Shown here piece by piece: positions 13,039 to 25,300 of a stretch of 64,000 nucleotides of DNA. Origin of the DNA: Tritrichomonas musculus (taxonomy: Eukaryota; Parabasalia; Tritrichomonadida; Tritrichomonadidae); assembly GCA_039105265.1 (NCBI GenBank), contig JAPFFF010000051.1, forward strand, positions 1-64,000. Reading direction: 5' to 3'. The number at the start of each line of letters is the position of its first letter. The stretch's first letter is position 1. Made by a program: the position numbers and the translations under genes. Below the pieces are notes generated by a model. It saw only the letters and a program-made list of their open reading frames with translations, made no database searches and had not been told where the DNA came from.

Positions 13039-14384
13039 GAGAAGAAGAAGAAGATGATGATGATGATGACAGAAAAGAAGATGATGATGATGACAGAGAA
13101 GAAGATGATGATGATGACAGAGAAGAAGATGATGATGATGACAGAAAAGAAGATGATGATGACAGAAAAGAAGAAGATGATGACAGAGAAGAAGAAGAAG
13201 ATGATGATGATGATGACAGAGAAGAAGAAGAAGAAGATGATGATGATGACAGAGAAGAAGATGATGATGACAGAGAAGAAGATGATGATGATGACAGAAA
13301 AGAAGATGATGATGACAGAGAAGAAGATGATGATGATGACAGAGAAGAAGATGATGATGACAGAGAAGAAGATGATGATGACAGAAAAGAAGAAGATGAT
13401 GACAGAGAAGAAGAAGAAGATGATGATGATGATGACAGAGAAGAAGAAGAAGATGATGATGATGATGACAGAAAAGAAGAAGATTATGACAGAAAAGAAG
13501 ATGATGATGATGACAGAGAAGAAGATGATGATGATGACAGAAAAGAAGATGATGATGACAGAGAAAAAGAAGAAGAAGATGATGATGATGACAGAGAAGA
13601 AGAAGAAGATGATGATGATGATGACAGAGAAGAAGAAGAAGAAGATGATGATGATGACAGAAAAGAAGATGATGATGATGACAGAGAAGAAGATGATGAT
13701 GATGACAGAGAAGAAGAAGAAGAAGATGATGATGACAGAGAAGAAGAAGATGATGATGACAGAGAAGAAGATGATGATGATGACAAAAAAGAAGATGATG
13801 ATGACAGAGAAGAAGATGATGATGACAGAGAAGAAGAAGAAGAAGAAGATGATGATGATGAAAGAGAAGAAGAAGAAGAAGATGATGATGATGACAGAAA
13901 AGAAAAAGATTATGACAGAGAAGAAGAAGATGATGATGACAGAGAAGAAGATGATGATGATGACAGAAAAGAAGATGATGATGACATAGAAGAAGATGAT
14001 GATGACAGAAAAGAAGAAGATGATGACAGAGAAAAAGAAGAAGAAGATGATGATGATGACAGAGAAGAAGAAGAAGATGATGATGATGATGACAGAGAAG
14101 AAGAAGAAGAAGATGATGATGATGACAGAAAAGAAGATGATGATGATGACAGAGAAGAAGATGATGATGATGACAGAGAAGAAGATGATGATGATGACAG
14201 AGAAGAAGATGATGATGACAGAAAAGAAGATGATGATGACAGAGAAGAAGAAGAGAGATGATGATGATGATGACAGAAAAGAAGATGATGATGATGACAG
14301 AGAAGAAGAAGATGATGACAGAGAAAAAGAAGAAGATGATGATGATGATGACAGAGAAGAAGAAGAAGATGATGATGATGATGA
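13039..14384. repeat. Spacer field between the two 2-kb modules
   Basis: Ordinary array dominated by 24- and 33-bp monomers. From about 13.82 kb onward it matches about 49.67 kb onward at an offset of 35,845 bp, including the CATAGA barcode (13,984 and 49,830) and the GAAGAGAGATG variant (near 14,252 and 50,097). A CAAAAAAGAAG hinge variant lies near 13,786. The minus strand of 13,484-13,786 reads as an uninterrupted Ser/Leu frame, which is a trivial consequence of the repeat. No gene is present. Confidence 0.85.
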
Positions 14385-16364
14385 CAGAGAAGAAGAAGAT
14401 GATGATGATGATGATGACAGAAAAGAAGATGATGATGATGACAGAGAAGAAGAAGATGATGATGACAGAGAAGAAGATGATGATGATGACAGAGAAGAAG
14501 ATGATGATGACAGAAAAGAAGATGATGATGACAGAGAAGAAGATGATGATGACAGAGAAGAAGATGATGATGACAGAAAAGAAGATGATGATGACAGAGA
14601 AGAAGAAGATGATGATGACAGAGAAGAAGATGATGATGACAGAGAAGAAGATGATGATGACAGAAAAGAAGATGATGATGACAGAGAAGAAGAAGATGAT
14701 GATGACAGAGAAGAAGAAGATGATGACAGAAAAGAAGATGATGATGACAGAGAAGAAGATGATGATGATGACAGAGAAGAATATGATGATGACAGAGAAG
14801 AAGAAGAAGATGATGATGATGATGACAGAAAAAAGATGATGATGATGACAGAGAAGAAGATGATGATGATGACAGAGAAGAAGATGATGATGATGACAGA
14901 AAAGAAGATGATGATGACAGAGAAGAAGAAGAAGATGATGATGATGATGACAGAAAAAAGATGATGATGATGACAGAGAAGAAGATGATGATGATGACAG
15001 AGAAGAAGAAGATGATGATGACAGAAAAGAAGATGATGATGACAGAGAAGAAGAAGATGATGATGACAGATAATAAGATTATGATGACAGAAAAGAAGAA
15101 GATGATGATGATGACAGAGAAGAAGAAGAAGAAGAAGATGATGATGACAGAAAAAAGATGATGATGATGACAGAAAAGAAGATGATGATGATGACAGAGA
15201 AGAAGAAGATGATGATGACAGAGAAGAAGATGATGATGATGACAGAGAAGAAGATGATGATGACAGAAAAGAAGATGATGATGACAGAGAAGAAGATGAT
15301 GATGACAGAGAAGAAGATGATGATGACAGAAAAGAAGATGATGATGACAGAGAAGAAGAAGATGATGACAGAAAAGAAGATGATGATGACAGAGAAGAAG
15401 AAGATGATGATGACAGAGAAGAAGAAGATGATGACAGAGAAGAAGATGATGATGACAGAGAAGAAGATGATGATGATGACAGAGAAGAATATGATGATGA
15501 CAGAGAAGAAGAAGAAGATGATGATGATGATGACAGAAAAAAGATGATGATGATGACAGAGAAGAAGATGATGATGATGACAGAGAAGAAGATGATGATG
15601 ATGACAGAAAAGAAGATGATGATGATGACAGAGAAGAAGATGATGATGATGACAGAGAAGAAGAAGAAGATGATGATGATGATGACAGAGAAGAAGAAGA
15701 AGATGATGATGATGATGACAGAAAAAAGATGATGATGATGACAGAGAAGAAGATGATGATGATGACAGAGAAGAAGAAGATGATGATGATGATGATGACA
15801 GAGAAGAAGATGATGATGATGACAGAGAAGAAGAAGATGATGATGACAGAGAAGAAGATGATGATTATGACAGAGAAGAAGATGATGATGATGACAGAGA
15901 AGAAGAAGATGATGATGATGATGATGACAGAGAAGAAGAAGAAGAAGATGATGATGATGACAGAAAAAAGATGATGATGATGACAGAGAAGAAGATAATG
16001 ATGATGACAGAAAAGAAGATGATGATGACAGAGAAGAAGAAGATGATGATGACAGAGAAGAAGAAGATGATGACAGAAAAGAAGAAGATGATGACAGAGA
16101 AGAAGATGATGATGATGACAGAGAAGAAGATGATGATGATGACAGAGAAGAAGATGATGATGACAGAAAAGAAGATGATGATGACAGAGAAGAAGAAGAG
16201 AGATGATGATGATGATGACAGAAAAGAAGATGATGATGATGACAGAGAAGAAGAAGATGATGACAGAGAAAAAGAAGAAGATGATGATGATGATGACAGA
16301 GAAGAAGAAGAAGATGATGATGATGATGACAGAGAAGAAGAAGATGATGATGATGATGATGACA
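14385..16364. repeat. 2-kb module, copy 2
   Basis: Second copy of the 11,059-13,038 module at +3,326 bp, with the same six lost-G junctions (near 14,828, 14,953, 15,150, 15,537, 15,721 and 15,963) and the dyad at 15,067. The interval 13.87-16.3 kb also matches 49.7-52.1 kb at a constant 35,845 bp, so these two distant copies are among the most similar pairs in the window. A GAAGAGAGATG variant lies near 16,197. The right edge merges into the 6-kb tandem unit. Confidence 0.88.
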
Positions 16365-19300
16365 GAAAAGAAGATGATGATGATGACAGAGAAGAAGAAG
16401 ATGATGATGACAGAGAAGAAGATGATGATGATGACAGAGAAGAAGATGATGATGACAGAAAAGAAGATGATGATGACAGAGAAGAAGATGATGATGACAG
16501 AGAAGAAGATGATGATGACAGAAAAGAAGATGATGATGACAGAGAAGAAGAAGATGATGATGACAGAGAAGAAGATGATGATGACAGAGAAGAAGATGAT
16601 GATGACAGAAAAGAAGATGATGATGACAGAGAAGAAGAAGATGATGATGACAGAGAAGAAGAAGATGATGACAGAAAAGAAGATGATGATGACAGAGAAG
16701 AAGATGATGATGATGACAGAGAAGAATATGATGATGACAGAGAAGAAGAAGAAGATGATGATGATGATGACAGAAAAAAGATGATGATGATGACAGAGAA
16801 GAAGATGATGATGATGACAGAGAAGAAGATGATGATGATGACAGAAAAGAAGATGATGATGACAGAGAAGAAGAAGAAGATGATGATGATGATGACAGAA
16901 AAAAGATGATGATGATGACAGAAAAGAAGATGATGATGACAGAGAAGAAGAAGATGATGATGACAGATAATAAGATTATGATGACAGAAAAGAAGAAGAT
17001 GATGATGATGACAGAGAAGAAGAAGAAGAAGAAGATGATGATGACAGAAAAGAAGATGATGATGATGACAGAGAAGAAGATGATGATGATGACAGAGAAG
17101 AAGAAGATGATGATGATGATGATGACAGAGAAGAAGAAAAAGAAGATGATGATGATGACAGAAAAAAGATGATGATGATGACAGAGAAGAAGATGATGAT
17201 GATGACAGAGAAGAAGAAGAAGATGATGATGATGATGACAGAGAAGAAGAAGATGATGATGACAGAGAAGAAGATGATGATTATGACAGAGAAGAAGATG
17301 ATGATGATGACAGAGAAGAAGAAGATGATGATGATGATGATGACAGAGAAGAAGAAGAAGATGATGATGATGATGACAGAAAAAAGATGATGATGATTAC
17401 AGAGAAGAAGATAATGATGATGACAGAAAAGAAGATGATGATGACAGAGAAGAAGAAGATGATGATGACAGAGAAGAAGATGATGATGACAGAGAAGAAG
17501 ATGATGATGATGACAGAAAAGAAGATGATGATGATGACAGAGAAGAAGAAGATGATGATGACAGAAAAGAAGATGATGATGACAGAGAAGAAGATGATGA
17601 TGATGACAGAGAAGAAGATGATGATGATGACAGAGAAGAAGAAGAAGATGATGATGATGATGACAGAAAAGAAGAAGATGATGATGACAGAGAAGAAGAA
17701 GATGATGATGACAGAGAAGAAGATGATGATGATGACAGAAAAGAAGATGATGATGACAGAGAAGAAGATGATGATGACAGAGAAGAAGATGATGATGATG
17801 ACAGAGAAGAAGAAGATGATGATGATGATGATGACAGAAAAGAAGAAGATGATGTTGATGACAGAAAAGAAGATGATGATGACAGAAAAGAAGATGATGA
17901 TGATGATGATGACAGAGAAGAAAAAGAAGATGATGATGATGATGACAGAGAAGAAGAAGAAGAAGATGATGATGATGACAGAGAAAAAGAAGAAGATGAT
18001 GATGATGATGACAGAAAAGAAGATGATGATGATGACAGAGAAGAAGATGATGATGATGACAGAGAAGAAGATGATGATGACAGAGAAGAAGATGATGATG
18101 ATGACAGAGAAGAAGATGATGATGATGACAGAGAAGAAGATGATGATGATGACAGAGAAGAAGAAGATGATGATGATGATGATGACAGAAAAGAAGAAGA
18201 TGATGACAGAAAAGAAGATGATGATGATGACAGAAAAGAAGATGATGATGACAGAGAAGAAGATGATGATGACAGAAAAGAAGAAGATGATAACAGAGAA
18301 GAAGAAGATGATGATGACAGAGAAGAAGAAGAAGATGATGATGATGACAGAGAAGAAGAAGATGATGATGACAGAGAAGAAGATGATGATGATGACAGAA
18401 AAGAAGATGATGATGACAGAGAAGAAGATGATGATGATGACAGAGAAGAAGATGATGATGACAGAGAAGAAGAAGAAGAAGATGATGATGACAGAGAAGA
18501 AGATGATGATGACAGAAAAGAAGAAGATGATAACAGAGAAGAAGAAGATGATGATGACAGAGAAGAAGAAGAAGAAGATGATGATGACAGAGAAGAAGAA
18601 GATGATGATGACAGAGAAGAAGATGATGATGATGACAGAAAAGAAGATGATGATGACAGAGAAGAAGATGATGATGATGACAGAGAAGAAGATGATGATG
18701 ACAGAGAAGAAGATGATGATGATGACAGAGAAGAAGATGATGATGATGACAGAGAAGAAGAAGAAGATGATGATGATGATGACAGAAAAGAAGAAGATGA
18801 TGTTGATGACAGAAAAGAAGATGATGATGACAGAAAAGAAGATGATGATGATGATGATGACAGAGAAGAAAAAGAAGATGATGATGATGATGACAGAGAA
18901 GAAGAAGAAGAAGATGATGATGATGACAGAGAAAAAGAAGAAGATGATGATGATGATGACAGAAAAGAAGATGATGATGATGACAGAGAAGAAGATGATG
19001 ATGATGACAGAGAAGAAGAAGAAGATGATGACAGAGAAGAAGAAGAAGATGATGATGATGATGACAGAGAAGAAGAAGATGATGATGACAGAGAAGAAGA
19101 TGATGATTATGACAGAGAAGAAGATGATGATGACAGAGAAGAAGATGATGATGACAGAGAAGAAGAAGATGATGATGATGATGATGACAGAGAAGAAGAA
19201 GAAGAAGATGATGATGATGACAGAGAAAAAGAAGAAGATGATGATGATGATGACAGAAAAGAAGATGATGATGATGACAGAGAAGAAGATGATGATGATG

Positions 19301-22300
19301 ACAGAGAAGAAGAAGAAGATGATGACAGAGAAGAAGAAGAAGATGATGATGATGATGACAGAGAAGAAGAAGATGATGATGACAGAGAAGAAGATGATGA
19401 TTATGACAGAGAAGAAGATAATGATGACAGAGAAGAAGATGATGATGACAGAGAAGAAGAAGAAGATGATGATGATGATGACAGAGAAGAAGAAGAAGAA
19501 GAAGATGATGATGACAGAAAAGAAGATGATGATGATGACAGAGAAGATGATGATGATGACAGAGAAGAAGAAGAAGAAGAAGATGATGATGATGATGATG
19601 ACAGAAAAGAAGATGATGATGATGACAGAAAAGAAGATGATGATGATGACAGAGAAGAAGAAGAAGAAGATGATGATGACAGAGAAGAAGAAGAAGAAGA
19701 TGATGATGATGACAGAGAAGAAGAAGAAGAAGATGATGATGATGACAGAGAAGAAGAAGAAGATGATGATGATGATGACAGAAAAGAAGATGATGATGAT
19801 GACAGAGAAGAAGATGATGATGACAGAGAAGAAGAATATGATGATGACAGAGAAGAAGATGATGATGACAGAGAAGAAGATGATGATGACAGAAAAGAAG
19901 ATGATGATGACAGAAAAGAAGATGATGATGATGACAGAGAAGAAGAAGAAGAAGAAGATGATGATGATGATGATGACAGAAAAGAAGATGATGATGATGA
20001 CAGAGAAGAAGATGATGATGACAGAGAAGAAGAATATGATGATGACAGAGAAGAAGATGATGATGACAGAAAAGAAGAAGATGATGACAGAAAAGAAGAT
20101 GATGATGATGACAGAGAAGAAGATGATGATGACAGAAAAGAAGATGATGATGATGACAGAGAAGAAGATGATGATGACAGAGAAGAAGATGATGATGACA
20201 GAGAAGAAGAAGATGATGATGACAGAGAAGAAGAAGAAGAAGATGATGATGATGACAGAGAAGAAGAAGATGATGATAATGATGACAGAGAAGAAGAAGA
20301 TGATGATGATAATGATGACAGAGAAGAAGAAGAAGAAGATGATGATGATGACAGAGAAGAAGAAGAAGAAGATGATGATGACAGAAAAGAAGAAGAAAAT
20401 GATGATGATGACAGAGAAGAAGAAGATGATGATGATGACAGAGAAGAAGAAGATGATGATGACAGAGAAGAAGAATATGATGATGACAGAGAAGAAGATG
20501 ATGATGACAGAAAAGAAGAAGATGATAACAGAGAAGAAGAAGAAGAAGATGATGATGATGACTGAGAAGAAGTTGAAGATGATGATGATGATGACAGAGA
20601 AGAAGATGATGATGACAGAAAAGAAGAAGATGATGAAAGAAAAGAAGATGATGATGATGACAGAGAAGAAGATGATGATGACAGAAAAGAAGATGATGAT
20701 GACAGAGAAGAAGATGATGATGACAGAGAAGAAGATGATGATGACAGAGAAGAAGATGATGATGATGACAGAGAAGAAGAAGAAGATGATGATGATGATG
20801 ACAGAGAAGAAGAAGATGATGATAATGATGACAGAGAAGAAGAAGAAGATGATGATAATGATGACAGAGAAGAAGAAGAAGAAGATGATGATGATGACAG
20901 AGAAGAAGAAGAAGAAGATGATGATAACAGAAAAGAAGAAGAAAATGATGATGATGACAGAGAAGAAGAAGATGATGATGATGACAGAGAAGAAGAAGAT
21001 GATGATGACAGAGAAGAAGATGATGATGATGACAGAGAAGAAGATGATGATGACAGAAAAGAATAAGATGATGACAGAGAAGAAGAAGATGATGATGATG
21101 ATGATGACGGAGAAGAAGAAGATGATGATGATGACAGAGAAGAAGAAGAAGATGATGATGATGACAGAGAAGAAGATGATGATGACAGAGAATAAGATGA
21201 TGATGACAGAGAAGAAGATGATGATGACAGAAAAGAAGATGATGATGATGACAGAGAAGAAGATGATGATGACAGAGAAGAAGATGATGATGACAGAGAA
21301 GAAGATGATGATGATGACAGAGAAGAAGAAGAAGAAGATGATGATGATGATAGAAAAGAAGAAGATTATGACAGAAAAGAAGAAGATGATGATGATAGAG
21401 AAGAAGATGATGATGACAGAAAAGAAGATGATGATGACAGAGAAGAAGATGATGATGACAGAGAAGAAGATGATGATGACAGAGAAGAAGAAGAAGATGA
21501 TGATGACAGAAAAGAAGAAGATTATGACAGAAAAGAAGAAGATGATGATGACAGAAAAGAAGATGATGATGATGACAGAGAAGAAGATGATGATGATGAC
21601 AGAGAAGAAGAAGAAGATGATGATGATGATGACAGAGAAGAAGAAAAAGAAGATGATGATGATGACAGAAAAAAGATGATGATGATGACAGAGAAGAAGA
21701 AGATGATGATGACAGAGAAGAAGAAGAAGATGATGATGATGATGACAGAGAAGAAGATGATGATGATGACAGAGAAGAAGAAGATGATGATGACAGAGAA
21801 GAAGATGATGATTATGACAGAGAAGAAGATGATGATGATGACAGAGAAGAAGAAGAAGATGATGATGATGATGACAGAGAAGAAGAAGAAGAAGATGATG
21901 ATGATGACAGAAAAAAGATGATGATGATGACAGAGAAGAAGATAATGATGATGACAGAAAAGAAGATGATGATGACAGAGAAGAAGATGATGATGATGAC
22001 AGAGAAGAAGATGATGATGACAGAGAAGAAGATGATGATGATGACAGAGAAGAAGATGATGATGATGACAGAGAAGAAGAAGAAGATGATGATGATGATG
22101 ACAGAAAAGAAGATGATGATGATGACAGAGAAGAAGATGATGATGATGACAGAGAAGAAGAAGAAGATGATGATGATGATGACAGAAAAGAAGAAGATGA
22201 TGATGACAGAGAAGAAGAAGATGATGATGACAGAGAAGAAGATGATGATGATGACAGAAAAGAAGATGATGATGACAGAGAAGAAGATGATGATGACAGA

Positions 22301-22344
22301 GAAGAAGATGATGATGATGACAGAGAAGAAGATGATGATGATGA
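16330..22344. repeat. 6.0-kb higher-order unit, copy A
   Basis: This unit is followed directly by a second copy at offsets of 6,015 bp (left part) to 6,009 bp (right part). It contains a reduced set of four lost-G junctions (near 16,773, 16,898, 17,160 and 17,380), a dyad at 16,964, a pair of GTTG variants 948 bp apart (17,855 and 18,803), and then a copy of the 5.2-8.0 kb block with CTGAG at 20,562 and CGG at 21,108. At 20.85 kb a monomer containing GATAATG differs from copy B by a one-triplet boundary shift with no length change. Confidence 0.9.
21108..21109. other. CpG site 2 of 3 seen in the window
   Basis: Same GACGGAG variant in 6-kb copy A, at +14,421 bp from the first. It was carried by block duplication rather than arising anew. 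Confidence 0.8.
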
Positions 22345-25300
22345 CAGAGAAGAAGAAGATGATGATGATGATGATGACAGAAAAGAAGATGATGATGATG
22401 ACAGAGAAGAAGAAGATGATGATGACAGAGAAGAAGATGATGATGATGACAGAGAAGAAGATGATGATGACAGAAAAGAAGATGATGATGACAGAGAAGA
22501 AGATGATGATGACAGAGAAGAAGATGATGATGACAAAAAAGAAGATGATGATGACAGAGAAGAAGAAGATGATGATGACAGAGAAGAAGATGATGATGAC
22601 AGAGAAGAAGATGATGATGACAGAAAAGAAGATGATGATGACAGAGAAGAAGAAGATGATGATGACAGAGAAGAAGAAGATGATGACAGAAAAGAAGATG
22701 ATGATGACAGAGAAGAAGATGATGATGATGACAGAGAAGAATATGATGATGACAGAGAAGAAGAAGAAGATGATGATGATGATGACAGAAAAAAGATGAT
22801 GATGATGACAGAGAAGAAGATGATGATGATGACAGAGAAGAAGATGATGATGATGACAGAAAAGAAGATGATGATGACAGAGAAGAAGAAGAAGATGATG
22901 ATGATGATGACAGAAAAAAGATGATGATGATGACAGAAAAGAAGATGATGATGACAGAGAAGAAGAAGATGATGATGACAGATAATAAGATTATGATGAC
23001 AGAAAAGAAGAAAATGATGATGATGACAGAGAAGAAGAAGAAGAAGAAGATGATGATGACAGAAAAGAAGAAGATGATGATGACAGAGAAGAAGATGATG
23101 ATGATGACAGAGAAGAAGAAGATGATGATGATGATGATGACAGAGAAGAAGAAAAAGAAGATGATGATGATGACAGAAAAAAGATGATGATGATGACAGA
23201 GAAAAAGATGATGATGATGACAGAGAAGAAGAAGAAGATGATGATGATGATGACAGAGAAGAAGAAGATGATGATGACAGAGAAGAAGATGATGATTATG
23301 ACAGAGAAGAAGATGATGATGATGACAGAGAAGAAGAAGATGATGATGATGATGATGACAGAGAAGAAGAAGAAGAAGATGATGATGATGACAGAAAAAA
23401 GATGATGATGATGACAGAGAAGAAGATAATGATGATGACAGAAAAGAAGATGATGATGACAGAGAAGAAGAAGATGATGATGACAGAGAAGAAGATGATG
23501 ATGACAGAGAAGAAGATGATGATGATGACAGAAAAGAAGATGATGATGATGACAGAGAAGAAGAAGATGATGATGACAGAAAAGAAGATGATGATGACAG
23601 AGAAGAAGATGATGATGATGACAGAGAAGAAGATGATGATGATGACAGAGAAGAAGAAGAAGATGATGATGATGATGACAGAAAAGAAGAAGATGATGAT
23701 GACAGAGAAGAAGAAGATGATGATGACAGAGAAGAAGATGATGATGATGACAGAAAAGAAGATGATGATGACAGAGAAGAAGATGATGATGACAGAGAAG
23801 AAGATGATGATGATGACAGAGAAGAAGAAGATGATGATGATGATGATGACAGAAAAGAAGAAGATGATGTTGATGACAGAAAAGAAGATGATGATGACAG
23901 AAAAGAAGATGATGATGATGATGATGACAGAGAAGAAAAAGAAGATGATGATGATGATGACAGAGAAGAAGAAGAAGAAGATGATGATGATGACAGAGAA
24001 AAAGAAGAAGATGATGATGATGATGACAGAAAAGAAGATGATGATGATGACAGAGAAGAAGATGATGATGATGACAGAGAAGAAGATGATGATGACAGAG
24101 AAGAAGATGATGATGATGACAGAGAAGAAGATGATGATGATGACAGAGAAGAAGATGATGATGATGACAGAGAAGAAGAAGATGATGATGATGATGATGA
24201 CAGAAAAGAAGAAGATGATGACAGAAAAGAAGATGATGATGATGACAGAAAAGAAGATGATGATGACAGAGAAGAAGATGATGATGACAGAAAAGAAGAA
24301 GATGATAACAGAGAAGAAGAAGATGATGATGACAGAGAAGAAGAAGAAGATGATGATGATGACAGAGAAGAAGAAGATGATGATGACAGAGAAGAAGATG
24401 ATGATGATGACAGAAAAGAAGATGATGATGACAGAGAAGAAGATGATGATGATGACAGAGAAGAAGATGATGATGACAGAGAAGAAGATGATGATGATGA
24501 CAGAGAAGAAGATGATGATGACAGAAAAGAAGAAGATGATAACAGAGAAGAAGAAGATGATGATGACAGAGAAGAAGAAGAAGAAGATGATGATGACAGA
24601 GAAGAAGAAGATGATGATGACAGAGAAGAAGATGATGATGATGACAGAAAAGAAGATGATGATGACAGAGAAGAAGATGATGATGATGACAGAGAAGAAG
24701 ATGATGATGACAGAGAAGAAGATGATGATGATGACAGAGAAGAAGATGATGATGATGACAGAGAAGAAGAAGATGATGATGATGATGATGACAGAAAAGA
24801 AGAAGATGATGTTGATGACAGAAAAGAAGATGATGATGACAGAAAAGAAGATGATGATGATGATGATGACAGAGAAGAAAAAGAAGATGATGATGATGAT
24901 GACAGAGAAGAAGAAGAAGAAGATGATGATGATGACAGAGAAAAAGAAGAAGATGATGATGATGATGACAGAAAAGAAGATGATGATGATGACAGAGAAG
25001 AAGATGATGATGATGACAGAGAAGAAGAAGAAGATGATGACAGAGAAGAAGAAGAAGATGATGATGATGATGACAGAGAAGAAGAAGATGATGATGACAG
25101 AGAAGAAGATGATGATTATGACAGAGAAGAAGATGATGATGACAGAGAAGAAGATGATGATGACAGAGAAGAAGAAGATGATGATGATGATGATGACAGA
25201 GAAGAAGAAGAAGAAGATGATGATGATGACAGAGAAAAAGAAGAAGATGATGATGATGATGACAGAAAAGAAGATGATGATGATGACAGAGAAGAAGATG

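Noticed and set aside
13484-13786. Minus-strand Ser-rich 100-codon frame
   Set aside because: It is a short instance of the same by-product; the start is a chance CAT in the complement of a dyad- or GATTATG-type variant.
12645-14261. Acidic Asp/Glu/Arg protein in an overlapping frame
   Set aside because: It arises only because a lost-G or GAGAGATG variant shifts the reading frame. The same DNA is open in two frames, and paralogous modules break the frame at different places.
17281-22536. 1,751-codon minus-strand reading frame (Ser/Leu, Ile/Phe, Cys/His runs)
   Set aside because: The minus strand of this repeat lacks stop codons in all three frames. Abrupt changes of composition mark frame shifts between repeat modules, not domains.
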